Assembly: GCA_964019055.1 (NCBI GenBank)
Contig: OZ025206.1
Span: forward strand, 7,631,617-7,695,616
Length of the DNA stretch: 64,000 nt
Origin: Anthopleura xanthogrammica
Lineage: Eukaryota; Cnidaria; Anthozoa; Actiniaria; Actiniidae
Direction: 5' to 3'
The notes beneath the pieces are model-generated. The model did not search any database, had not been told where the DNA came from, and saw nothing but the letters and a program-made list of their open reading frames with translations. Position numbers and translations under genes: made by a program. This document shows positions 11,185 to 24,682 of the stretch, in pieces. Each line of letters starts with the position of its first letter. The stretch's first letter is position 1.

Positions 11185-14100
11185 TCATGAAAATACCTCT
11201 TGAGATAAAAACACGACTTTTTGGCGAAAAAAAATTCGGTTTTGACTGAGTAAAGGTGCTTTTTGGTCAAAAAAGCTGTTTTTTGCTGACCAAATTGGAA
11301 ATTTGCTGAGAATTTTCTTTTGCTCGAAACACGACGTTTTCACTGCTAAACGCAAGTTTTCGCCGGGAAAAGCACATTTTGGGTGTCCAAAACACTGTTT
11401 TGCTGGAAAAAAAAGCTTTTTAGCCCAAAAAACTGAAAAATGGCCATTTTGGCTCTCAAAACCAGGTTTTTCGCTTACGGCGTCACCTGTTTGCTGAAAC
11501 CCCCACTTTTTGCTCATGAAAATACCTCTTGAGATAAAAACACGACTTTTTGGCGAAAAAAAATTCGGTTTTGACTGAGTAAAGGTGCTTTTTGGTCAAA
11601 AAAGCTGTTTTTTGCTGACCAAATTGGAAATTTGCTGAGAATTTTCTTTTGCTCGAAACACGACGTTTTCACTGCTAAACGCAAGTTTTGGCCGGGAAAA
11701 GCACATTTTGGGTGTCCAAAACACTGTTTTGCTGGGAAAAAAAAGCTTTTTAGCCCAAAAAACTGAAAAATGGCCATTTTGGCTCTCAAAACCAGGTTTT
11801 TCGCTTACGGCGTCACCTGTTTGCTGAAACCCCCACTTTTTGCTCATGAAAATACCTCTTGAGATAAAAACACGACTTTTTGGCGAAAAAAAATTCGGTT
11901 TTGACTGAGTAAAGGTGCTTTTTGGTCAAAAAAGCTGTTTTTTGCTGACCAAATTGGAAATTTGCTGAGAATTTTCTTTTGCTCGAAACACGACGTTTTC
12001 ACTGCTAAACGCAAGTTTTGGCCGGGAAAAGCACATTTTGGGTGTCCAAAACACTGTTTTGCTGGAAAAAAAAGCTTTTTAGCCAAAAAAAACTGAAAAA
12101 TGGCCATTTTGGCTCTCAAAACCAGGTTTTTCGCTTATGGCGTCACCTGTTTGCTGAAACCCCCACTTTTTGCTCATGAAAATACCTCTTGAGATAAAAA
12201 CACGACTTTTTGGCGAAAAAAAATTCGGTTTTGACTGAGTAAAGGTGCTTTTTGGTCAAAAAAGCTGTTTTTTGCTGACCAAATTGGAAATTTGCTGAGA
12301 ATTTTCTTTTGCTCGAAACACGACGTTTTCACTGCTAAACGCAAGTGTTGGCCGGGAAAAGCACATTTTGGGTGTCTAAAACACTGTTTTGCTGGAAAAA
12401 AAAGCTTTTTAGCCCAAAAAACTGAAAAATGGCCATTTTGGCTCTCAAAACCAGGTTTTTCGCTTACGGCGTCACCTGTTTGCTGAAACCCCCACTTTTT
12501 GCTCATGAAAATACCTCTTGAGATAAAAACACGACTTTTTGGCGAAAAAAAATTCGGTTTTGACTGAGTAAAGGTGCTTTTTGGTCAAAAAAGCTGTTTT
12601 TTGCTGACCAAATTGGAAATTTGCTGAGAATTTTCTTTTGCTCGAAACACGACGTTTTCACTGCTAAACGCAAGTTTTGGCCGGGAAAAGCACATTTTGG
12701 GTGTCCAAAACACTGTTTTGCTGGAAAAAAAAGCTTTTTAGCCCAAAAAACTGAAAAATGGCCATTTTGGCTCTCAAAACCAGGTTTTTCGCTTACGGCG
12801 TCACCTGTTTGCTGAAACCCCCACTTTTTGCTCATGAAAATACCTCTTGAGATAAAAACACGACTTTTTGGCGAAAAAAATTTCGGTTTTGACTTAGTAA
12901 AGGTGCTTTTTGGTCAAAAAAGCTGTTTTTTGCTGACCAAATTGGAAATTTGCTGAGAATTTTCTTTTGCTCGAAACACGACGTTTTCACTGCTAAACGC
13001 AAGTTTTGGCCGGGAAAAGCACATTTTGGGTGTCCAAAACACTGTTTTGCTGGAAAAAAAAGCTTTTTAGCCCAAAAAACTGAAAAATGGCCATTTTGGC
13101 TCTCAAAACCAGGTTTTTCGCTTACGGCGTCACCTGTTTGCTGAAACCCCCACTTTTTGCTCATGAAAATACCTCTTGAGATAAAAACACGACTTTTTGG
13201 CGAAAAAAAATTCGGTTTTGACTGAGTAAAGGTGCTTTTTGGTCAAAAAAGCTGTTTTTGCTGACCAAATTGGAAATTTGCTGAGAATTTTCTTTTGCTC
13301 GAAACACGACGTTTTCACTGCTAAACGCAAGTTTTGGCCGGGAAAAGCACATTTTGGGTGTCCAAAACACTGTTTTGCTGGGAAAAAAAGCTTTTTAGCC
13401 CAAAAAACTGAAAAATGGCCATTTTGGCTCTCAAAACCAGGTTTTTTGCTTACGGCGTCACCTGTTTGCTGAAACCCCCACTTTTTGCTCATGAAAATAC
13501 CTCTTGAGATAAGAACACGACTTTTTGGCGAAAAAAAATTCGGTTTTAACTGAGTAAAGGTGCTTTTTGGTCAAAAAAGCTGTTTTTTGCTGACAAAATT
13601 GGAAATTTGCTGAGAATTTTCTTTTGCTCGAAACACGACGTTTTCACTGCTAAACGCAAGTTTTGGTCGGGAAAAGCACATTTTGGGTGTCCAAAACACT
13701 GTTTTGCTGGAAAAAAAAGCTTTTTAGCCCAAAAAACTGAAAAATGGCCATTTTGGCTCTCAAAACCAGGTTTTTCGCTTACGGCGTCACCTGTTTGCTG
13801 AAACCCCCACTTTTTGCTCATGAAAATACCTCTTGAGATAAAAACACGACTTTTTGGCGAAAAAAATTTCGGTTTTGACTTAGTAAAGGTGCTTTTTGGT
13901 CAAAAAAGCTGTTTTTTGCTGACCAAATTGGAAATTTGCTGAGAATTTTCTTTTGCTCGAAACACGACGTTTTCACTGCTAAACGCAAGTTTTGGCCGGG
14001 AAAAGCACATTTTGGGTGTCCAAAACACTGTTTTGCTGGAAAAAAAAGCTTTTTAGCCCAAAAAAACTGAAAAATGGCCATTTTGGCTCTCAAAACCAGG

Positions 14101-17100
14101 TTTTTCGCTTACGGCGTCACCTGTTTGCTGAAACCCCCACTTTTTGCTCATGAAAATACCTCTTGAGATAACAACACGACTTTTTGGCGAAAAAAAATTC
14201 GGTTTTGACTGAGTAAAGGTGCTTTTTGGTCAAAAAAGCTGTTTTTTGCTGACCAAATTGGAAATTTGCTGAGAATTTTCTTTTGCTCGAAACACGACGT
14301 TTTCACTGCTAAACGCAAGTTTTCGCCGGGAAAAGCACATTTTGGGTGTCCAAAACACTGTTTTGCTGGAAAAAAAAGCTTTTTAGCCCAAAAAACTGAA
14401 AAATGGCCATTTTGGCTCTCAAAACCAGGTTTTTCGCTTACGGCGTCACCTGTTTGCTGAAACCCCCACTTTTTGCTCATGAAAATACCTCTTGAGATAA
14501 AAACACGACTTTTTGGCGAAAAAAAATTCGGTTTTGACTGAGTAAAGGTGCTTTTTGGTCAAAAAAGCTGTTTTTTGCTGACCAAATTGGAAATTTGCTG
14601 AGAATTTTCTTTTGCTCGAAACACGACGTTTTCACTGCTAAACGCAAGTTTTGGCCGGGAAAAGCACATTTTGGGTGTCCAAAACACTGTTTTGCTGGAA
14701 AAAAAAAGCTTTTTAGCCCAAAAAACTGAAAAATGGCCATTTTGGCTCTCAAAACCAGGTTTTTCGCTTACGGCGTCACCTGTTTGCTGAAACCCCCACT
14801 TTTTGCGCATGAAAATACCTCTTGAGATAAAAACACGACTTTTTGGCGAAAAAAAATTCGGTTTGGACTGAGTAAAGGTGCTTTTTGGTCAAAAAAGCTG
14901 TTTTTTGCTGACCAAATTGGAAATTTGCTGAGAATTTTCTTTTGCTCGAAACACGACGTTTTCACTGCTAAACGCAAGTTTTGGCCGGGAAAAGCACATT
15001 TTGGGTGTCCAAAACACTGTTTTGCTGGGAAAAAAAGCTTTTTAGCCCAAAAAACTGAAAAATGGCCATTTTGGCTCTCAAAACCAGGTTTTTCGCTTAC
15101 GGCGTCACCTGTTTGCTGAAACTCCCACTTTTTGCTCATGAAAATACCTCTTGAGATAAGAACACGACTTTTTGGCGAAAAAAAATTCGGTTTTAACTGA
15201 GTAAAGGTGCTTTTTGGTCAAAAAAGCTGTTTTTTGCTGACCAAATTGGAAATTTGCTGAGAATTTTCTTTTGCTCGAAACACGACGTTTTCACTGCTAA
15301 ACGCAAGTTTTGGCCGGGAAAAGCACATTTTGGCTGTCCAAAACACTGTTTTGCTGGAAAAAAAAGCTTTTTAGCCCAAAAAACTGAAAAATGGCCATTT
15401 TGGCTCTCAAAACCAGGTTTTTCGCTTACGGCGTCACCTGTTTGCTGAAACCCCCACTTTTTGCTCATGAAAATACCTCTTGAGATAAAAACACGACTTT
15501 TTGGCGAAAAAAAATTCGGTTTTGACTGAGTAAAGGTGCTTTTTGGTCAAAAAAGCTGTTTTTTGCTGACCAAATTGGAAATTTGCTGAGAATTTTCTTT
15601 TGCTCGAAACACGACGTTTTCACTGCTAAACGCAAGTTTTGGCCGGGAAAAGCACATTTTGGGTGTCCAAAACACTGTTTTGCTGGAAAAAAAAGCTTTT
15701 TAGCCCAAAAAAACTGAAAAATGGCCATTTTGGCTCTCAAAACCAGGTTTTTCGCTTACGGCGTCACCTGTTTGCTGAAACCCCCACTTTTTGCTCATGA
15801 AAATACCTCTTGAGATAAAAACACGACTTTTTGGCGAAAAAAAATTCGGTTTTGACTGAGTAAAGGTGCTTTTTGGTCAAAAAAGCTGTTTTTTGCTGAC
15901 CAAATTGGAAATTTGCTGAGAATTTTCTTTTGCTCGAAACACGACGTTTTCACTGCTAAACGCAAGTTTTGGCCGGGAAAAGCACATTTTGGGTGTCCAA
16001 AACACTGTTTTGCTGGAAAAAAAAGCTTTTTAGTCCAAAAAAACTGAAAAATGGCCATTTTGGCTCTCAAAACCAGGTTTTTCGCTTACGGCGTCACCTG
16101 TTTGCTGAAACCCCCACTTTTTGCTCATGAAAATACCTCTTGAGATAAAAACACGACTTTTTGGCGAAAAAAAATTCGGTTTTGACTGAGTAAAGGTGCT
16201 TTTTGGTCAAAAAAGCTGTTTTTTGCTGACCAAATTGGAAATTTGCTGAGAATTTTCTTTTGCTCGAAACACGACGTTTTCACTGCTAAACGCAAGTTTT
16301 GGCCGGGAAAAGCACATTTTGGGTGTCCAAAACACTGTTTTGCTGGAAAAAAAAGCTTTTTAGCCCAAAAAACTGAAAAATGGCCATTTTGGCTCTCAAA
16401 ACCAGGTTTTTCGCTTACGGCGTCACCTGTTTGCTGAAACCCCAACTTTTTGCTCATGAAAATACCTCTTGAGATAAAAACACGACTTTTTGGCGAAAAA
16501 AAATTCGGTTTTGACTGAGTAAAGGTGCTTTTTGGTCAAAAAAGCTGTTTTTTGCTGACCAAATTGGAAATTTGCTGAGAATTTTCTTTTGCTCGAAACA
16601 CGACGTTTTCACTGCTAAACGCAAGTTTTGGCCGGGAAAAGCACATTTTGGGTGTCCAAAACACTGTTTTGCTGGAAAAAAAAGCTTTTTAGCCCAAAAA
16701 AACTGAAAAATGGCCATTTTGGCTCTCAAAACCAGGTTTTTCGCTTACGGCGTCACCTGTTTGCTGAAACCCCCACTTTTTGCTCATGAAAATACCTCTT
16801 GAGATAAAAACACGACTTTTTGGCGAAAAAAAATTCGGTTTTGACTGAGTAAAGGTGCTTTTTGGTCAAAAAAGCTGTTTTTTGCTGACCAAATTGGAAA
16901 TTTGCTGAGAATTTTCTTTTGCTCGAAACACGACGTTTTCACTGCTAAACGCAAGTTTTGGCCGGGAAAAGCACATTTTGGGTGTCCAAAACACTGTTTT
17001 GCTGGAAAAAAAAGCTTTTTAGCCCAAAAAACTGAAAAATGGCCATTTTGGCTCTCAAAACCAGGTTTTTTGCTTACGGCGTCACCTGTTTGCTGAAACC

Positions 17101-20100
17101 CCCACTTTTTGCTCATGAAAATACCTCTTGAGATAAAAACACGACTTTTTGGCGAAAAAAAATTCGGTTTTGACTGAGTAAAGGTGCTTTTTGGTCAAAA
17201 AAGCTGTTTTTTGCTGACCAAATTGGAAATTTGCTGAGAATTTTCTTTTGCTCGAAACACGACGTTTCCACTGCTAAACGCAAGTTTTCGCCGGGAAAAG
17301 CACATTTTGGGTGTCCAAAACACTGTTTTGCTGGAAAAAAAAGCTTTTTAGCCCAAAAAACTGAAAAATGGCCATTTTGGCTCTCAAAACCAGGTTTTTC
17401 GCTTACGGCGTCACCTGTTTGCTGAAACCCCCACTTTTTGCTCATGAAAATACCTCTTGAGATAAAAACACGACTTTTTGGCGAAAAAAATTTCGGTTTT
17501 GACTGAGTAAAGGTGCTTTTTGGTCAAAAAAGCTGTTTTTTGCTGACCAAATTGGAAATTTGCTGAGAATTTTCTTTTGCTCGAAACACGACGTTTTCAC
17601 TGCTAAACGCAAGTTTTGGCCGGGAAAAGCACATTTTGGGTGTCCAAAACACTGTTTTGCTGGAAAAAAAAGCTTTTTAGCCCAAAAAACCGAAAAATGG
17701 CCATTTTGGCTCTCAAAACCAGGTTTTTCGCTTACGGCGTCACCTGTTTGCTGAAACCCCCACTTTTTGCTCATGAAAATACCTCTTGAGATAAAAACAC
17801 GACTTTTTGGCGAAAAAAAATTCGGTTTTGACTGAGTAAAGGTGCTTTTTGGTCAAAAAAAGCTGTTTTTTGCTGACCAAATTGGAAATTTGCTGAGAAT
17901 TTTCTTTTGCTCGAAACACGACGTTTTCACTGCTAAACGCAAGTTTTGGCCGGGAAAAGCACATTTTGGGTGTCCAAAACACTGTTTTGCTGGAAAAAAA
18001 AGCTTTTTAGCCCAAAAAACTGAAAAATGGCCATTTTGGCTCTCAAAACCAGGTTTTTCGCTTACGGCGTCACCTGTTTGCTGAAACCCCAACTTTTTGC
18101 TCATGAAAATACCTCTTGAGATAAAAACACGCCTTTTTGGCGAAAAAAAATTCGCTTTTGACTGAGTAAAGGTGCTTTTTGGTCAAAAAAGCTGTTTTTT
18201 GCTGACCAAATTGGAAATTTGCTGAGAATTTTGTTTTGCTCGAAACACGACGTTTTCACTGCTAAACGCAAGTTTTGGCCGGGAAAAGCACATTTTGGCT
18301 GTCCAAAACACTGTTTTGCTGGAAAAAAAAGCTTTTTAGCCCAAAAAACCGAAAAATGGCTATTTTGGCTCTCAAAACCAGGTTTTTCGCTTACGGCGTC
18401 ACCTGTTTGCTGAAACCCCCACTTTTTGCTCATGAAAATACCTCTTGAGATAAAAACACGACTTTTTGGCGAAAAAAAATTCGGTTTTGACTAAGTAAAG
18501 GTGCTTTTTGGTCAAAAAAAGCTGTTTTTTGCTGACCAAATTGGAAATTTGCTGAGAATTTTCTTTTGCTCGAAACACGACGTTTTCACTGCTAAACGCA
18601 AGTTTTGGCCGGGAAAAGCACATTTTGGCTGTCCAAAACACTGTTTTGCTGGAAAAAAAAGCTTTTTAGCCCAAAAAACCGAAAAATGGCTATTTTGGCT
18701 CTCAAAACCAGGTTTTTCGCTTACGGCGTCACCTGTTTGCTGAAACCCCCACTTTTTGCTCATGAAAATACCTCTTGAGATAAAAACACGACTTTTTGGC
18801 GAAAAAAAATTCGGTTTTGACTAAGTAAAGGTGCTTTTTGGTCAAAAAAAGCTGTTTTTTGCTGACCAAATTGGAAATTTGCTGAGAATTTTCTTTTGCT
18901 CGAAACACGACGTTTTCACTGCTAAACGCAAGTTTTGGCCGGGAAAAGCACATTTTGGGTGTCCAAAACACTGTTTTGCTGGAAAAAAAAGCTTTTTAGC
19001 CCAAAAAACTGAAAAATGGCCATTTTGGCTCTCAAAACCAGGTTTTTCGCTTACGGCGTCACCTGTTTGCTGAAACCCCCACTTTTTGCTCATGAAAATA
19101 CCTCTTGAGATAAAAACACGACTTTTTGGCGAAAAAAAATTCGGTTTTGACTGAGTAAAGGTGCTTTTTGGTCAAAAAAGCTGTTTTTTGCTGACCAAAT
19201 TGGAAATTTGCTGAGAATTTTCTTTTGCTCGAAACACGACGTTTTCACTGCTAAACGCAAGTTTTGGCCGGGAAAAGCACATTTTGGGTGTCCAAAACAC
19301 TGTTTTGCTGGAAAAAAAAGCTTTTTAGCCCAAAAAAACTGAAAAATGGCCATTTTGGCTCTCAAAACCAGGTTTTTCGCTTACGGCGTCACCTGTTTGC
19401 TGAAACCCCCACTTTTTGCTCATGAAAATACCTCTTGAGATAAAAACACGCCTTTTTGGCGAAAAAAAATTCGCTTTTGACTGAGTAAAGGTGCTTTTTG
19501 GTCAAAAAAGCTGTTTTTTGCTGACCAAATTGGAAATTTGCTGAGAATTTTCTTTTGCTCGAAACACGACGTTTTCACTGCTAAACGCAAGTTTTGGCCG
19601 GGAAAAGCACATTTTGGGTGTCCAAAACACTGTTTTGCTGGAAAAAAAAGCTTTTTAGCCCAAAAAACTGAAAAATGGCCATTTTGGCTCTCAAAACCAG
19701 GTTTTTCGCTTACGGCGTCACCTGTTTGCTGAAACCCCCACTTTTTGCTCATGAAAATACCTCTTGAGATAAAAACACGACTTTTTGGCGAAAACAAATT
19801 CGGTTTTGACTGAGTAAAGGTGCTTTTTGGTCAAAAAAGCTGTTTTTTGCTGACCAAATTGGAAATTTGCTGAGAATTTTCTTTTGCTCGAAACACGACG
19901 TTTTCACTGCTAAACGCAAGTTTTGGCCGGGAAAAGCACATTTTGGGTGTCCAAAACACTGTTTTGCTGGAAAAAAAAGCTTTTTAGCCCAAAAAACTGA
20001 AAAATGGCCATTTTGGCTCTCAAAACCAGGTTTTTCGCTTACGGCGTCACCTGTTTGCTGAAACCCCCACTTTTTGCTCATGAAAATACCTCTTGAGATA

Positions 20101-21722
20101 AAAACACGACTTTTTGGCGAAAAAAAATTCGGTTTTGACTGAGTAAAGGTGCTTTTTGGTCAAAAAAGCTGTTTTTTGCTGACCAAATTGGAAATTTGCT
20201 GAGAATTTTCTTTTGCTCGAAACACGACGTTTTCACTGCTAAACGCAAGTTTTGGCCGGGAAAAGCACATTTTGGGTGTCCAAAACACTGTTTTGCTGGA
20301 AAAAAAAGCTTTTTAGCCCAAAAAACTGAAAAATGGCCATTTTGGCTCTCAAAACCAGGTTTTTCGCTTACGGCGTCACCTGTTTGCTGAAACCCCCACT
20401 TTTTGCTCATGAAAATACCTCTTGAGATAAAAACACGACTTTTTGGCGAAAAAAAATTCGGTTTTGACTGAGTAAAGGTGCTTTTTGGTCAAAAAAGCTG
20501 TTTTTTGCTGACCAAATTGGAAATTTGCTGAGAATTTTCTTTTGCTCGAAACACGACGTTTTCACTGCTAAACGCAAGTTTTGGCCGGGAAAAGCACATT
20601 TTGGGTGTCCAAAACACTGTTTTGCTGGAAAAAAAAGCTTTTTAGCCCAAAAAACTGAAAAATGGCCATTTTGGCTCTCAAAACCAGGTTTTTCGCTTAC
20701 GGCGTCACCTGTTTGCTGAAACCCCCACTTTTTGCTCATGAAAATACCTCTTGAGATAAAAACACGACTTTTTGGCGAAAAAAAATTCGGTTTTGACTTA
20801 GTAAAGGTGCTTTTTGGTCAAAAAAGCTGTTTTTTGCTGACAAAATTGGAAATTTGCTGAGAATTTTCTTTTGCTCGAAACACGACGTTTTCACTTCTAA
20901 ACGCAAGTTTTGGCCGGGAAAAGCACATTTTGGGTGTCCAAAACACTGTTTTGCTGGAAAAAAAAGCTTTTTAGCCCAAAAAACTGAAAAATGGCCATTT
21001 TGGCTCTCAAAACCAGGTTTTTCGCTTACGGCGTCACCTGTTTGCTGAAACCCCCACTTTTTGCTCATGAAAATACCTCTTGAGTTAAAAACACGACTTT
21101 TTGGCGAAAAAAATTCGGTTTTGACTGAGTAAAGGTGCTTTTTGGTCAAAAAAGCTGTTTTTTGCTGACAAAATTGGAAATTTGCTGAGAATTTTCTTTT
21201 GCTCGAAACACGACGTTTTTACTGCTAAACGCAAGTTTTGGCCGGGAAAAGCACATTTTGGGTGTCCAAAACACTGTTTTGCTGGAAAAAAAAGCTTTTT
21301 AGCCCAAAAAAACTGAAAAATGGCCATTTTGGCTCTCAAAACCAGGTTTTTCGCTTACGGCGTCACCTGTTTGCTGAAACCCCAACTTTTTGCTCATGAA
21401 AATACCTCTTGAGATAAAAACACGACTTTTTGGGGAAAAAAAATTCGGTTTTGACTGAGTAAAGGTGCTTTTTGGTCAAAAAAGCTGTTTTTTGCTGACC
21501 AAATTGGAAATTTGCTGAGAATTTTCTTTTGCTCGAAACACGACGTTTTCACTGCTAAACGCAAGTTTTGGCCGGGAAAAGCACATTTTGGGTGTCCAAA
21601 ACACTGTTTTGCTGGAAAAAAAAGCTTTTTAGCCCAAAAAACTGAAAAATGGCCATTTTGGCTCTCAAAACCAGGTTTTTCGCTTACGGCGTCACCTGTT
21701 TGCTGAAACCCCCACTTTTTGC
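11185..21722. repeat. Variant-rich zone of 32 units
   Basis: This zone holds more variants per unit than any other part of the window, including eleven 330-bp units (11514, 11844, 13818, 14477, 15465, 15795, 16454, 17771, 18430, 18760, 19090) and one 328-bp unit (13161). Most extra bases lengthen an A-run: CCCAAAAAAACTG, GGTCAAAAAAAGC or CTGGAAAAAAAAAGC. GTTTTCGCC for GTTTTGGCC marks the units at 11185, 14148 and 17113, spaced nine units apart. The pair 13161/13489 resembles the pair 14807/15136: GGGAAAAAA in the first members, GATAAGAAC with TTTTAACTG in the second. The zone looks older or less recently homogenised than its neighbours. Confidence 0.88.
18101..19748. repeat. Small subfamilies within the variant-rich zone
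   Basis: Units at 18101 and 18430 share CCGAAAAATGGCTATTTT and GGCTGTCC. Units at 18430 and 18760 share GACTAAGT and a seven-A run (GGTCAAAAAAAGC). Units at 18101 and 19420 share ACGCCTTTTTGG and ATTCGCTTTTG and are four units apart. These overlapping marker sets show several exchanges of different length in the same place. Confidence 0.85.
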
Positions 21723-22709
21723 TCATGAAAATACCTCTTGAGATAAAAACACGACTTTTTGGCGAAAAAAAATTCGGTTTTGACTGAGTAAAGGTGCTTT
21801 TTGGTCAAAAAAGCTGTTTTTTGCTGACCAAATTGGAAATTTGCTGAGAATTTTCTTTTGCTCGAAACACGACGTTTTCACTGCTAAACGCAAGTTTTGG
21901 CCGGGAAAAGCACATTTTGGGTGTCCAAAACACTGTTTTGCTGGAAAAAAAAGCTTTTTAGCCCAAAAAACTGAAAAATGGCCATTTTGGCTCTCAAAAC
22001 CAGGTTTTTCGCTTACGGCGTCACCTGTTTGCTGAAACCCCCACTTTTTGCTCATGAAAATACCTCTTGAGATAAAAACACGACTTTTTGGCGAAAAAAA
22101 ATTCGGTTTTGACTGAGTAAAGGTGCTTTTTGGTCAAAAAAGCTGTTTTTTGCTGACCAAATTGGAAATTTGCTGAGAATTTTCTTTTGCTCGAAACACG
22201 ACGTTTTCACTGCTAAACGCAAGTTTTGGCCGGGAAAAGCACATTTTGGGTGTCCAAAACACTGTTTTGCTGGAAAAAAAAGCTTTTTAGCCCAAAAAAC
22301 TGAAAAATGGCCATTTTGGCTCTCAAAACCAGGTTTTTCGCTTACGGCGTCACCTGTTGGCTGAAACCCCCACTCTTTGCTCATGAAAATACCTCTTGAG
22401 ATAAAAACACGACTTTTTGGCGAAAACAAATTCGGTTTTGACTGAGTAAAGGTGCTTTTTGGTCAAAAAAGCTGTTTTTTGCTGACCAAATTGGAAATTT
22501 GCTGAGAATTTTCTTTTGCTGGAAACACGACGTTTTCACTGCTAAAAGCAAGTGTTGGCCGGGAAAAGCACATTTTGGGTGTCCAAAACACTGTTTTGCT
22601 GGAAAAAAAAGCTTTTTAGCCCAAAAAACTGAAAAATGGCCATTTTGGCTCTCAAAACCAGGTTTTTCGCTTACGGCGTCACCTGTTTGCTGAAACCCCC
22701 ACTTTTTGC
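21723..22709. repeat. Three units, the third strongly diverged
   Basis: The units at 21723 and 22052 are near consensus, though 22052 ends CCTGTTGGCTGAAACC and CACTCTTTGC. The unit at 22381 carries AAAACAAATTCGG, TTGCTGGAAACAC, CTAAAAGCAAG and GTGTTGGCC together, making it one of the most changed units in the window. Confidence 0.87.
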
Positions 22710-24682
22710 TCATGAAAATACCTCTTGAGATAAAAACACGACTTTTTGGCGAAAAAAAATTCGGTTTTGACTGAGTAAAGGTGCTTTTTGGTCAAAAAAG
22801 CTGTTTTTTGCTGACCAAACTGGAAATTTGCTGAGAATTTTCTTTTGATCGAAACACGACGTTTTCACTGCTAAACGCAAGTTTTGGCCGGGAAAAGCAC
22901 ATTTTGGGTGTCCAAAACACTGTTTTGCTGGAAAAAAAAGCTTTTTAGCCCAAAAAACTGAAAAATGGCCATTTTGTCTCTCAAAACCAGGTTTTTCGCT
23001 TACGGCGTCACCTGTTTGCTGAAACCCCCACTTTTTGCTCATGAAAATACCTCTTGAGATAAAAACACGACTTTTTGGCGAAAAAAAATTCGGTTTTGAC
23101 TGAGTAAAGGTGCTTTTTGGTCCAAAAAGCTGTTTTTTGCTGACCAAATTGGAAATTTGCTGAGAATTTTTTTTTGCTCGAAACACGACGTTTTCACTGC
23201 TAAACGCAAGTTTTGGCCGGGAAAAGCACATTTTGGGTGTCCAAAACACTGTTTTGCTGGAAAAAAAAGCTTTTTAGCCCAAAAAACTGAAAAATGGCCA
23301 TTTTGGCTCTCAAAACCAGGTTTTTCGCTTACGGCGTCACCTGTTTGCTGAAACCCCCACTTTTTGCTCATGAAAATACCTCTTGAGATAAAAACACGAC
23401 TTTTTGGCGAAAAAAAATTCGGTTTTGACTGAGTAAAGGTGCTTTTTGGTCCAAAAAGCTGTTTTTTGCTGACCAAATTGGAAATTTGCTGAGAATTTTC
23501 TTTTGCTCGAAACACGACGTTTTCACTGCTAAACGCAAGTTTTGGCCGGGAAAAGCACATTTTGGGTGTCCAAAACACTGTTTTGCTGGAAAAAAAAGCT
23601 TTTTAGCCCAAAAAACTGAAAAATGGCCATTTTGGCTCTCAAAACCAGGTTTTTCGCTTACGGCGTCACCTGTTTGCTGAAACCCCCACTTTTTGCTCAT
23701 GAAAATACCTCTTGAGATAAAAACACGACTTTTTGGCGAAAAAAAATTCGGTTTTGACTGAGTAAAGGTGCTTTTTGGTCAAAAAAGCTGTTTTTTGCTG
23801 ACCAAATTGGAAATTTGCTGAGAATTTTCTTTTGCTCGAAACACGACGTTTTCACTGCTAAACGCAAGTTTTGGCCGGGAAAAGCACATTTTGGGTGTCC
23901 AAAACACTGTTTTGCTGGAAAAAAAAGCTTTTTAGCCCAAAAAACTGAAAAATGGCCATTTTGGCTCTCAAAACCAGGTTTTTCGCTTACGGCGTCACCT
24001 GTTTGCTGAAACCCCCACTTTTTGCTCATGAAAATACCTCTTGAGATAAAAACACGACTTTTTGGCGAAAAAAAATTCGGTTTTGACTGAGTAAAGGTGC
24101 TTTTTGGTCAAAAAAGCTGTTTTTTGCTGACCAAACTGGAAATTTGCTGAGAATTTTCTTTTGATCGAAACACGACGTTTTCACTGCTAAACGCAAGTTT
24201 TGGCCGGGAAAAGCACATTTTGGGTGTCCAAAACACTGTTTTGCTGGAAAAAAAAGCTTTTTAGCCCAAAAAACTGAAAAATGGCCATTTTGGCTCTCAA
24301 AACCAGGTTTTTCGCTTACGGCGTCACCTGTTTGCTGAAACCCCCACTTTTTGCTCATGAAAATACCTCTTGAGATAAAAACACGACTTTTTGGCGAAAA
24401 AAAATTCGGTTTTGACTGAGTAAAGGTGCTTTTTGGTCCAAAAAGCTGTTTTTTGCTGACCAAATTGGAAATTTGCTGAGAATTTTCTTTTGCTCGAAAC
24501 ACGACGTTTTCACTGCTAAACGCAAGTTTTGGCCGGGAAAAGCACATTTTGGGTGTCCAAAACACTGTTTTGCTGGAAAAAAAGCTTTTTAGCCCAAAAA
24601 ACTGAAAAATGGCCATTTTGGCTCTCAAAACCAGGTTTTTCGCTTACGGCGTCACCTGTTTGCTGAAACCCCCACTTTTTGC
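22710..24682. repeat. Four-unit pattern, second copy shortened
   Basis: Units at 22710 and 24026 share CCAAACTGG and TTTTGATCGAAAC, which adds a GATC site, and are four units apart (1,316 bp). Units at 23039, 23368 and 24355 share GGTCCAAAAAGC. The order is D, L, L, plain, then D, L. The second L unit is 328 bp through loss of one A (CTGGAAAAAAAGC). This is a four-unit repeat whose second copy lost one L unit or was cut off by a later exchange. Confidence 0.9.
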
